Positions 44,737 through 56,029 of a DNA stretch of 64,000 nt are shown here, piece by piece; the stretch's first letter is position 1; each line of letters begins with the position of its first letter. Location: assembly GCA_030159075.1 (NCBI GenBank), contig BROG01000250.1:558001-622000 (forward strand). The letters are read 5' to 3'. The position numbers and the translations under genes are program-made. The stretch comes from Atrina japonica (taxonomy: Eukaryota; Mollusca; Bivalvia; Pterioida; Pinnidae). The notes under the pieces were generated by a model that was given only the letters and a program-made list of their open reading frames with translations, was not told where the DNA came from and ran no database searches.

Positions 44737-45048
44737 TATATATATATATATATTTGTTATATGTATGTGTATGTATATTGGACCATATCATTTGTTTGGT
44801 CAGGATAGTAAAAGCTTGTGTCATATCTCAGTTTTGTGGGTACATGTATCATCCTTGATAACAAAATAAACATCCCGACATATAAACCCAGGGATTTTCT
44901 TAGGCTATATTTGAGTCTGGTTACAGGACCCATTCCGCAGGCAAAAATGGCTTGTATTTTCCCCAAAATATGCAAAAATGTCCAATTCTGTATTCCTGAA
45001 TAAAAAAAAACAAGTATTTTCAAACAAATTTCTCAAGTTCAGTTTTTA

Positions 45049-46793
45049 GGTCACCTGAGCCAAAGGCTTAGGGTGACCTATTGCTATTCTGTTTTTGTCT
45101 GCCGTTGTCCGTTGTTAACATTTACAGATTTTCAGCTTCTTCTCAAGAACCATTGGACCAATTTTAACTAAACTTGGCATGTATCATCCCCATGTGAAGC
45201 TGCATAAAGTTTTTGAATGAAAAGGGGTAGGACCCATAGGGGTCCCAAAAGGGATAAAAAAAAGGACCAAAACTCTTTAAAGATCTTCTTCTCATGAACC
45301 AATGATCAGCTCACTTTTATATTTTGTATTCATGATTGTTAAGTCAATATCTACAAAGTTTGTCAACAAAAATGAAATCTGTCCATAAACGGACCACTAG
45401 GGGGCGCTTTATTAACATAGGGTACAATAATTTTTCATATTGTTTAACGATTTAAAACTGATTTACCTTTTGTATACAAAGATATATGAAAAAGTTGTTA
45501 GGAATGATCTAAGGATCATTTTGACAAAATATCAAAGTCATGGGGTCAAAGGTCAATGTCACAGCCACCTAAGTACAAAATGTAAGTGGACAATATAAGT
45601 TTTTTTGGGGTTAAATTTTAGACATTTTAAATTATTTTTTCAGAACCGTTTTTGCCAATTTGAACCAAACTTGACAGGAAGTATAACCATGTGAAGTCGC
45701 ATAAATTTTGTAGATGAAAAGGGGCTAGGACCAAACATTGCCGCTATAGCTAAATATAAAACAAATGAGTCAGCAGATATTTTGTATTTCTTGCATGTTT
45801 TTCCAAAATTATGAAAGCTAAAAGAAAAAAAAATGTTACCTGAAAACAAGCGGCTTGCAAAAGTCTACCAAATTTTTACATGATGAAAATTGTCAAGTCA
45901 CCCCTTATGTTAGTTATTTCCCCTTTTTTGTGGAATTTTCATGTTATTGGATGTTTTTTCACATTTTCTTGAAAAGTATAAAAGCTAGGGTAAAAGTGAA
46001 AGAAGCAAAAATGTTCAGTACACAAAGATCTACAAAAAAGTCAATGGGCTGAAATTACCAGGGCTTCCCTTATGGAAATTATTTCCCCTTTTAAGTGGAT
46101 TTTTCATGGTTTTGGATGTTTTTTTGACATTATCTTCAAAAGTTTAATGGCGAGAGTAAAAGTGAAAGAAGCAAAAATGTTCAGAACACAAAGATCTACA
46201 AAAAAGTCATAGGGTCGAAATTGTCAGGTCACCTCTTATGGGAGTTATTTCCCCTTTTAAGTGGATTTTTCATGTTTATGGATGTTTTTGACATTATCTT
46301 GAAAAGTTTAATAGCTGGAGAAAAGTAAAAGACACAAAAATGTTCAGCACGCAAAGATATACAAAAAAGTTCAATATGGCTGTAGCTGTCAAGTTGCCCC
46401 TTATGGGAGCTTTTTCCCCATTTTAGTAGATTTCTCATGTTTTTGGACAGTTTTGTCCTATTATTTTGAAATGTATAATAGATAGAGAGAAAGTGAAATA
46501 GGCAAAAATGTTCAGTATGCAAAGTTCACAGGGACAAAATTGCTGGGTCGACCCTTATGGGAGTTATTTCCTCTTTTTTGCAAAGCTGTACAAAACAGTC
46601 AAAAGTCCTGACATTTTCAAGCTGCCCCTTAAAGGAGTTATTTTCCCCTAAAGTGAATTATTTGTGTTTTGGACTTTTTTTGTCATTAAAGATCTACAAA
46701 AAAGTCCACAGGGCAGTTGTTGTCATTTCAGTGCTTATGGGAGCTAATTGTGTTGTGCTCAGGTGACTGTCACAGCACATCGGGCCTCTTGTT
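45049..46793. mobile_element. 1.7 kb dispersed element with inverted ends and internal 110 bp repeats
   Basis: The left end GGTCACCTGAGCCAAAGGCT and the right-end motif GCTCAGGTGACT (46757-46768) are inverted complements over 11 of 12 bases, followed by CATCGGGCCTCTTGTT. Inside (45850-46690) are about six diverged copies of a 110-150 bp unit with TTATGGGAGTTATTTCCCCTT and AAAAATGTTCAGTACACAAAG. A fragment of the left end occurs at 36796, and an internal-unit relic at 59090. No protein-coding frame was found. Confidence 0.75.
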
Positions 46794-47710
46794 CTGTTTA
46801 AGTTAAACAGTATATTTTCCCAATTCTTTGGACCCTGGACCCAGAATCTAGGAGGTAGGAGAATTCCCGAGACCTCTTATTGTTTAAGTGGTCTATATCA
46901 TTTGTATTACCTTGATTAGAGCATCGCATATTGGCATGTTAGTATCGGTTGCTTAATTAAGAGATATTCTACTTTCCATATTTTCAATGAAAGTCTATTA
47001 GCATATAACTTATTTACACAAAAGTATCTATGATATTGTAATTGTAATACTTTGCTCACATTATGATTGGTATGATATATAATGATATAGAATGTATAAT
47101 GCTTTATATATATATACACACACATAGGTATTGTTTAATTACCATGTGTCAGTCAGGAATTTTATTTGCATTTGATTTAAGTACCAACAACCCCCCCCCC
47201 CCCCTTAAAAAAGAATTCAAACTCTAATTTCATGTGGTATTTATCTAAATTTGCTTATGAATAATTGTAATATACCCTGCTTAAAACTAAATTCACAACA
47301 GAGAATGTATATCTTAGGAGTTGAATACCATTAATAAATGCTTAACAATATCCTGTGACCTCGGTTATTTTCAAAGATAAACTTTATATCTGAAAATTTT
47401 TGCCCTTGATTATTTTTACATCTGGTTATTTTCGCCCTTTCATGGCAGAGAATATATTGACCTCCACTTAAATTTGCCCCAAATCACCACAAATCACCAC
47501 AAATCACCAAATCAGTCTAATGAATAGCATGTATGACCATGCTTCAATTATTTAGCTTGAAAATTTCTATCATCTACGGACAAATTCGGTGAAAAACTTA
47601 ACGGCAGCGAAAATATCCAGGTATACATGTACGGTGGTAGCATTTCTTAAGTCCCAATTCATTCCAAAGTCAAAGAAGTAATCATATCATCATATATGCA
47701 AAATGTCATG
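46794..47710. other. Intergenic, nothing recognised
   Basis: AT-rich, with a C homopolymer (47191-47205) and short open frames without motifs. Confidence 0.5.
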
Positions 47711-47711
47711 C

Positions 47712-47805
47712 CTAACCAATTCACCCCTGAAGTCACATTTGGACTGGCCTAAATCATTGATCTACAGAAGTATTCATTGTTTTTCAGGTAAAGATGAGTA
47801 AACTT
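47712..47805. mobile_element. Tiny inverted-repeat element, 85 bp family
   Basis: TTCACCCCTGAAGTCACATT + TGGACTGGCCTAAATCATTG matches the reverse complement of 20927-21010. Confidence 0.55.
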
Positions 47806-48019
47806 TTCAATAAGTGGTGTATTTGGCTACTACATGTATATTGATACAATGTAAGCATGTCTTGGGGCATTTTTATTGGAATGATAGAGCACATGGGCAA
47901 TGTCAAGGTTATAAACCTCAGTATAATCAGTATTTTTCTTAACATAATTGTTTAAAACACATAAAGTGCATTGTCTAGGCTTATATACAACTGGGAAATA
48001 TTCATCAAAACTATGATAT

Positions 48020-48381
48020 AGTAGAACTTGTCTTGGCTGACCGCTTCTGCTGCCACTGAAAGGTGGTCATACATGACAGGTGGTCTCAAAAAAGGATTAT
48101 TTAACCAAGTGGTTTTAAAAAAGTGATCTCCAATGACAAATGGTCTTTTATGACAGTGGTATGTCAAGGCAGGTTCTACTGGACTTCTATTTTTGTGATA
48201 CAGTAAAACCTGCTATAGCGGCCACTTCTATATAAGGATTAACTGTTTATAAGGCCAGTTTTTTTCAAGTCCCTTGACCGCATATATAAACTAAATTAAA
48301 CCTGTTTATAAGGGTCACCTGCACATGAAGGTCAATATTTTCTGGTCTCTTTGGTGGCCCTTATATACAGGTTTCACTGTA
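48020..48381. mobile_element. Two adjacent short foldback elements of the TACAG...CTGTA type
   Basis: 48020-48182 runs from AGTAGAACTTGTCTTGGCTG to AAGGCAGGTTCTACTGG. 48199-48381 runs from TACAGTAAAACCTGCTATAG to TATACAGGTTTCACTGTA. Both have inverted ends and GGTGGTC / GGTCACC interior blocks. Confidence 0.75.
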
Positions 48382-48519
48382 TTTATTTCTTTTTTTTTCC
48401 TTGATTTCAATCAAATATTAACTACTTAAATGAGTACTACATGTACAAAAAATTATTATCTGTTATCATTCACACATAAAAAGCAATATTTAGTCCTTAA
48501 GGGAATTTTCCCTCTACAG

Positions 48520-49030
48520 TTCTGTGATATTCTCAAACACCAGGCATTTATTAACGTTTTCTCTGAATTTTCACCAAACATTTGTAAATTGTTCAAATAC
48601 ACTAGCCATTTATCAAAACTTTCTCCAAACATTCTGTATTTTTTTTCAATACACACAAACCATTTATCAAGATTTTCTTCAATCATCCTGTAATTGTTCA
48701 AATACACATCAGTCATTTATCAAGATTTTTTCCAAACATTCTGTAATTGTTCAAATACACACCAGTTATTTATCAAGATTTTCTCCAAACATTCTGTATT
48801 TTTACAAATACACACCAGTCATTTATCAAGATTTTCTCTAAACATTCTGCAGTTCTTCAAATACACGCCAGTCATTTATCAAGATTTTTTTGTCCAAACA
48901 TTCTGTAGTTCTTCAAATACACACCAGTCATTTATCAAAATTTTCTTCAAACATTCTGTAATTGTTGAAATACACACCAGCCATTTATCGAGATTTTCTC
49001 CAAACATTCTGTAGTTCAATTACACACCAG
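48520..49030. repeat. Minisatellite, about 53 bp unit, 9 copies
   Basis: Unit TCAAATACACACCAGTCATT + TATCAAGATTTTCTCCAAAC + ATTCTGTAATTGT. Confidence 0.95.
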
Positions 49031-49309
49031 CAATTTATTTCATTAAATGAAATAATTAGACTGGTATCTAACTGTTGGTGATATCCCCCCTGGCAAATGT
49101 AATAACCCCCATACACTATACTCCATCAGTTAGTTACCTTGGTAACTTTAGTATTACTTGTATGAACTACAAAGTTGAAATATATTCATAAAAATATCTA
49201 CCTTTTAAAAACCTGATGTTTGTTTTGTATTATAAATTTGACAATCAAATTATTTTTAGTTTGTGTCTCTACAACTTTATATGTTTTATATCTACTCTTT
49301 TAATGTGGA

Positions 49310-50165
49310 GTTACATTGGATTTACAAATTGATAAACACTTCAAGATGTTTTAGGAGTGAGTTTTATTAGTTTACAAACGTTATAAATACTTCAAATTCT
49401 AGTTGTTCAAGGAGTGAGTTTCATTGGTTTTCAAACTTTTATAAACACTTGAAGTTGTTCAAGGAGAGAGTTTCTTTGGTTTACAGACTGTATATACACT
49501 TCAAGTTGTCTAGGAGTGAGTTAGATTGGTTTACAATCTTTATAAATACTTCAAGTTGTTCTAGGAGTGAGTTATATTGGTTTACAATCTTTATAAATAC
49601 TTCAAGTTGTTCAAGGAATGTGTTTCATTGGTTTACAAACTTTATAAACACTTAAAGTTGTTCCACAAGTGAGTTATATTGGTTTACAAACTTTATAGAC
49701 AATTCCAGTTGTTCTAGGAGTGAGTTATATTGGTTTACAGATTTTATAAATACTTCAGGTTCCACTTGTTCTAGGAGTGAGTTATATTGGTTTACAAAGT
49801 ATATAAATACTTCAGGTTCCACTTGTTCTAGGAGTGAGTTTTATTGGTTTACAAAGTATATAAATACTACAGGTTCCACTTGTTCTAGGAGTGAGTTTTA
49901 TTGGTTTACAAAGTATATAAATACTACAGGTTCCACTTGTTCTAGGAGTGAGTTATATTGGTTTACAAAGTATATAAATACTTCACGTCCAGTTGTTCTA
50001 GGAGTGAGTTTTATTGGTTTACAAAGTATATAAATACTACAGGTTCCACTTGTTCTAGGAGTGAGTAATATTGGTTTTTAGATTTTATAAATACTTCACG
50101 TCCAGTTGTTCTAGGACTGAGTTATGTTGGTTTACAAAGTATATAATCACTTTAAGTTCCAATTA
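49310..50165. repeat. Minisatellite, about 57-62 bp unit, 14 copies
   Basis: Unit TGTTCTAGGAGTGAGTTATA + TTGGTTTACAAAGTATATAA + ATACTTCAGGTTCCACT. The first copies are older, and those at 49740-50060 nearly identical. Confidence 0.95.
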
Positions 50166-50756
50166 CTCAATTAGTGTGTTTCATTGTCTGGTCACTTTCA
50201 AATGTCACTTCAGAACACATACATACATGTACTTTGTTTTTTTTTTTATTATTATTGATATGATATTCACTTTGTTTTGTTATCTAATTTGCATACATAT
50301 TACTATTGTTGAAATGATCTAAAAACTGTGCGACTGAACAAGATTATATAACGGTCAGTAAGCTTATATGTTGTACATACAATACTGTGGAAATTAGATC
50401 ATATTGATTGATGATTTTTTATTTACGTATTCTTATCAAAGAGAGATTCAAGTCAAATGATTGTATATCTCTCTGATTGTTTTACCTTGAAGTTGATGTC
50501 TTTTAACATTTGTACAATTTTGTATTTTGTTTTTCTTGGCAGAAGTTTCGTTTTGAAAGCTAAGTAAATGATGAAATATAATAACAATAATTGATATATA
50601 TCATGTACATACTTTTTGATACATTCTGTAACAGGATGTTTTATATAATATTAAAATAACCTGAGTTACTCAGTTGTCACCTGTCCATTTACAGGTGTTT
50701 GTTTGTAATACATAAATATTGTATGTATTTTCTCAAAATCCACTGATTAGATTCTC

Positions 50757-50995
50757 TTAAAGGTGCATTAGCTGTGGGTTTTTTTCAAAAAAAAATATTT
50801 ATCACCTTATACTTCTTAAATTGATATACAAAGCAAATATATATATATATATATATATACACAGGCATAAAAATTGTAAATTGTATATATTTTGTGAAAC
50901 CTTGTGCTTGAGAAATCCAGTTTGACAATTTTTCTCTTGCAATTGGTTAATTTAACCTTACTATTTGTATACCACATTGGAAATGACCTTATTTT
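50757..50995. mobile_element. MITE with TTAA left end, 'GGGGCATTAGCTGTG' family, copy 3 (right end lost)
   Basis: It starts TTAAAGGTGCATTAGCTGTG and shares the interior ACCTTACTATTTGTATACCA with copy 1. The right terminus is replaced by the minisatellite that begins near 51000. Confidence 0.7.
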
Positions 50996-50997
50996 GG

Positions 50998-51278
50998 GAG
51001 TTTCTTGTTTACAAGGTTTGGATAACACAGGCAACAGATATGGACCTCTTGGGGTTTCTTCTTTTCAAGGTTTGGATAACACAGACAATAGATTTGTTCC
51101 TTTTGGGGTTTTCTTTTCAAGGTTTGGATAACACAGGCAATAGATTTGTTCCTTTTGGGTTTTTTTTTCAAGGTTTGGATAACACAGGCAACAGATATGG
51201 TCCCTTTGGGGTTTCTTGTTTACAAGGTTTGGATGACACAGGCAACATATTTGGTACTTTTGGTGGGGTTTTTTTGTG
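50998..51278. repeat. Minisatellite, about 54-60 bp unit, 5 copies
   Basis: Unit AAGGTTTGGATAACACAGGC + AACAGATATGGTCCCTTTGG + GGTTTCTTG. Confidence 0.93.
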
Positions 51279-51536
51279 ATGTAAAGTAATATATTAAAAA
51301 GAAATGTATATAAATTTCATAATTCTGTTTTATAGTTCTAACTCTTTTATTTGCATTTCAAAATGTACTTTGAAAGATTAAATTAATTGTTAATACATTT
51401 GTATAATTAAATATATATATGTTTAGTTCTTCCTGGAGACATTTGTATTTTGAGAAGTAAAATAGCAAGGGCTTAAAATGTCAATGGGTCATCCTGTATG
51501 AAGCTGTATCTTTGAAATTTAGGAAGATTCAGCTTG

Positions 51537-51578
<42 letters not shown>

Positions 51579-51592
51579 GTATGTATATACAA
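51537..51592. repeat. (AT)n microsatellite
   Basis: AT run with a few GTA interruptions. Confidence 0.9.
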
Positions 51593-51858
51593 ATATACTC
51601 CATACAAATCAATGCATTTTGACAAGCAAATGTAATATAGGAAATTTAGTGATTTTATACAATTATACTCCATGCAAATCAATTCATTTCCTAGAGAAAG
51701 ATATATCGACAGATATTGTGTACATTTTGTTTATTATGTGGTGTGAAACCAGGATCATTTGCATTCTTAGACAGTAATTTCAATCTTCTATAACACTTTC
51801 TTACTAATGTGTATGACTCAGATTTTGTACTTTAATGGAATGTTGTTATATCAAAATC

Positions 51859-52131
51859 TGTTTGTTTGTTAATTGTTGTTTAATGTCCCTCTCAAGAATC
51901 ATTCATTCATATGGAGACATCACCAAATGCCGGTGATGGGCTTCAAATTTTGACCTATGTTCGGCACTTATGGCCATTGAGCAGTGAGGGTTCTTTAACG
52001 TGGTGACACGGGACCTCAGTTTTTACTGTCTCATCAGAAAGACAGGAAAACAACATGCTCCTGGCTGGACTCAAACTCACGACCTCAGAATCAAGAGTCG
52101 AGCGCACTACCGACTGAGCCAGGTTGGCTCT
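51859..52131 (-). mobile_element. tRNA-derived SINE, family 1, with 14 bp target-site duplication
   Basis: On the minus strand it reads tRNA-like head, body and GGACATTAAAC end. The + strand shows ATGGAGACATCACCAAATGC and GCAGTGAGGGTTCTTTAACG. Flanks GTTATATCAAAATC (51845-51858) and GTTATGTCAAAATC (52132-52145) form a target-site duplication with one mismatch. Confidence 0.9.
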
Positions 52132-52796
52132 GTTATGTCAAAATCAGATAAGATGAAATTCTGGTTATATCAAAGTTGAACAACTGGGCCTGGCACAATA
52201 CAACTTAAGAATTACTTAAGCCTAAAGATTTTACTCAGTGTTAGCCAATCCTAAAATCTGACTGGTTGAGCAGGCAACTCAGATTCATGTAAATTCTGCG
52301 GACCCCAGTCTTGAATTTTATGGATAGATAAATTTGTTGATTAAAATATCATTTCAAATTCTGGATACTTCAAAGTAATAGTAGTAGTCCCTTGATATAT
52401 GAAGGTAATGAGATTCTTCTGTCAATATATATATATTCACACACACACACATTCTCACACACACACACACACACACATCAACCAGTCTTACATTCACTAT
52501 GTGATCCTCTGTTCTGCATTTTTTATACATGATTAACATGTGCCATATTTCATGAATCGATGTTGTGTCTTAATATACACCATAGCTAGGTATTTCAGAA
52601 ATGTTTATGTGTCATAGGAGTTTTAGCAATGTCCAAGACATACAAATACCTAAGTAAATAGATTGATATACAATAAAAAATTTGCAGATTATTTTAGATT
52701 GACAAATATATGTGTATAAATTTCAATCTTGTTGCAAAATATCAGACATACTAGCTTTGTCTTACAGGAAATAATAATCATAACATACTCATTGCT

Positions 52797-52887
52797 TAAC
52801 TCACACACCCCTAAAAACATATTTAGACTGGTCTAAGTCATTGATTTAAGAAAGAGTCCATAGTTTATTAGGGGATGATTAGTTAAG
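52797..52887. mobile_element. Tiny inverted-repeat element, 85 bp family
   Basis: TTAACTCACACACCCCTAAA, TTTAGACTGGTCTAAGTCAT and GGGGATGATTAGTTAA. The outer blocks are inverted relative to each other. Confidence 0.62.
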
Positions 52888-53204
52888 TATATCCATATGC
52901 CTTTAGACAAAAATATTTTGGTTTTCATAGATACTTAGATGGATGATCCAGGGAATGGTTTCGACAGATATCATTCTGACATATTCTATAATTGATGTCT
53001 AGATATTTTGTTTCACTTTTTAGTCAAAGTAACATAATCATAGACATTTAATTCTGTACCAAGCTGTGTAATTGTTATGCCCATCTTGTATAATAATATG
53101 ATATGTTTTATTATTGTTAGAAAGACATTCTGATGTTCCTGAATTGTATAAAGTTTTTAAAATGTACACAGTAAACAGGTCCGAATTTCAAATTCACATT
53201 TGTC

Positions 53205-53425
53205 AAAACAATATGTTCTACATCAGTTGTATGTGTTCTTTGTTCTTTTTTGTGTCCTGTTATCATGTATAATGTGTAGAGCTTAAAATCTTATACAAAA
53301 ATCACTTTTATCTGTTGATATGTTCTACATCAGTTGTATGTGTTTTTCATTCTTTTCTGTGTCCTGTTATCATGTATAATGTGGAGAGGTTAAAATCTTA
53401 CACACAAATTACTTTTATCTGTTAA
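53205..53425. repeat. Direct duplication, about 112 bp, 2 copies
   Basis: Two copies of ATATGTTCTACATCAGTTGT + ATGTGTTNTTNNTTCTTTT... + TGTCCTGTTATCATGTATAA. Confidence 0.93.
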
Positions 53426-53497
53426 ATATTGTGTTGTTTGCTTAACTAAGATTTTTAAATAAGGGAGTAATTATGCATAAATATAAAATGTATTTTA

Positions 53498-53586
53498 GTC
53501 ATACACCCCTTAAGACACATTTAGACTTGTCTAAGTCATTAATTTAGAGAAGAGTCAATTGTATTTCTGGGGTTGATGAGTTACTC
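53498..53586. mobile_element. Tiny inverted-repeat element, 85 bp family
   Basis: CACCCCTTAAGACACATTTA, GACTTGTCTAAGTCATTAAT and GGGGTTGATGAGTTA. Only 0.6 kb from the copy at 52797 and in the same orientation. Confidence 0.6.
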
Positions 53587-55680
53587 TTCATATATGAAGA
53601 GAATGGGTTTTTGTTGCCAGATTGTGAAGCAAATACCAGTCTGTGAATTGGCAATGTCTTGTCAGTCCATCTACCTGTCAGCATCAACAATTAGGTTTAG
53701 TTGTAGTGTTTCACGAGCATGTAATTAAGTGACTATGACCTTCACTCTAAACCTTGACTCCTAACCTTGACCTTTGAAATACAATGCTTGGAATTAGACA
53801 ATACTACCTTTTGTAGTTTCATGTTAGATAGTATGTTCTACAAATGAAATGTAAGTATTCAGATGACCAGTATGGGCCAGTCCATGCTATCTGGTTTACT
53901 CAAAAGTTTGTAAAGTAGCATAAAATACTGCAAGGAAATCTTGTTTGTAAATATCTTATTGGTATATACATGTACAACAAATTAATATATAGTGAGAGGT
54001 AAAAAGGTAGTGAAAAAGGAGATAATCTGATAAAATTATTATTGATAGAAATATACATATATAGGCAACATTTTTATGAAAATAGACCACCAATTATTAT
54101 GTATGCCAATTAGAAATTTACTGTAATCTTAGACATTAAAAGGCAACTGATCTGGGGATATATATATCCAGAGTAAACCCAAACTTTGATTAAAATGTTA
54201 AAAACTGATAGAAAAAATTAACATATCATGCATATATTGTATGAGATGAATGAATGAAATATGCTGAAGATTGATATTCCTGCCATCCATGTAAGAATAC
54301 AAATGTTTACTCTCCCATTATTTACATTTGATTTCTTTTGACAAAAAGTAACATTATAATACTTTTATTTTTGCAACCAGGCAGTTTTTAAAAAATATCT
54401 CAGTATAAAATGTCAAATATTTGAAACTTTAATAAAAACAATTACATCCGTTTTGACAGCTTGCCTTTAATCCTTTCCATTCTAAATTTTTACTTAGTTT
54501 ACCGCCAGTCCAAGTTATCTGCTGGTCAGATACACAAGATATTTTTTTAATTTAATTTTTTAAATTTTTTTAATATTGACAATTTATCTGTTCAGATCTA
54601 TCTGTCAGAGACACAATTTAAAACATGTTTTATCACATGATATATAATTTATTTAATTGATTTGGATATGATAAAAGCCAATCTGATTTTTTTCAATCTT
54701 GAAAAAAGATATATGCAAATACAAATGTATATAATTATTGATTAAATTACATTTGATATCAGTGATATACACCTATAAAGATATATATCCCAGCTGATTT
54801 GTAAAATGGAAATGAATTTTAAATATAAATATTATAAACATAATACCAAAGTTATAGAAGTGGTTTTATATACAATTAAGAGGATAAATAAATAAGAGTT
54901 AGAATTTGTAAGTATATATCACATGTAACATCATAATCTAGATATGTATAAGGATTTTGTGGCTCAAAAAGGGTATGTAAAACTTTTGTACAAAAGCATG
55001 GATCCTTTAAAATAAAAGATATACACATGTAAGTAATATCCCAATTTCACCACTTCACTCATTATTTCATGTTTATATTTTTAAGGTCTTTTTAATTATT
55101 CTTATAACAACGTAAACGAATATCTCAATATAGCATTTTACACCCATGTTCACGGGTTTTATGTTTATGTGTTCAGGTACTCAATTGTTGAAAGAAAATT
55201 CGTTTTAGACTGAACAGGTGCATTTGTTCACATAAAGCATACATATCCAGCCAATTTCTAGTGATGGTCGGTTTTGCTGTATACATGTTGATGGTTTATT
55301 CAGCTATGTTCAAATATTGTACAGTGTTGTTTAGCTTTAATGAATGATTCTCTTTTAAAATCAAATGTCCATAACTTGGGAATGTGTGTGTAGTACTAAT
55401 CATTGTCACCGTTTCTTTGTTATTGTACATCGTTAACATCATCTAAAATTTTATGGAATTGTTGTGAGTCATTTAATGTTAAACTTGTGATCAGAGATTT
55501 AATCATTTATTAAATTATTTCCTTCAAAACAAGTCTTTTAGTTTTCCTTTATCCATTGTTTAACTTGGAGATGAGTATAGGCATTCAGTCATACATGTTA
55601 GCTGCATCTTCTTAACTAAACGCCATGAAGAGAAATGTCATTTAGAAGTAGATTTGGCTACGGATTTACAGCTGGTATGA
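53587..55680. other. Intergenic, nothing recognised
   Basis: Very AT-rich. No long open frame, no clear repeat family and no splice-framed coding segment seen on either strand. Confidence 0.55.
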
Positions 55681-55684
55681 TCAG

Positions 55685-55872
55685 TTGGTCATGGAGGCTC
55701 TCTTTAAACCATTAAGTTTCTCACCTCTCGTCATCCTGGAATGGAACTTAAGCAGATTTTGTGGGGATGTTTACCCGTTTACTTGCGGAAGGCCGGTGGT
55801 TCTTTCCAGGTACATTCTAACTGAGTTGTCTCTACCACTAAAAATTGTTGAATGTGGCAAAAAAAAACCACA
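55685..55872 (+). mobile_element. SINE family 2 copy
   Basis: TCATGGAGGCTCTCTTTAAA, CATTAAGTTTCTCACCTCTC, ATGTTTACCCGTTTACTTGC + GGAAGGCCGGTGG and AAAATTGTTGAATGTGGCA, followed by an A/CA-rich tail. Confidence 0.75.
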
Positions 55873-56029
55873 CACACACACAAAATACAGAGGTCAACTT
55901 TACGATGTTAATCGTTTGGATCGAGACTTTTAAATTTTCTTCGTGACATCTCCTTTCTATCTCTAGTCGTAAATTTAATGGTCGGTGTATGACTTTGTTT
56001 ACCATTAAAGTGTTTCACTGAGTGACATC

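Noticed and set aside
50904..51279. Open frames with GLDNTGNRYGPFG repeats (collagen-like look)
   Set aside because: Five copies of a minisatellite next to a truncated MITE. No signal peptide, no flanking exons.
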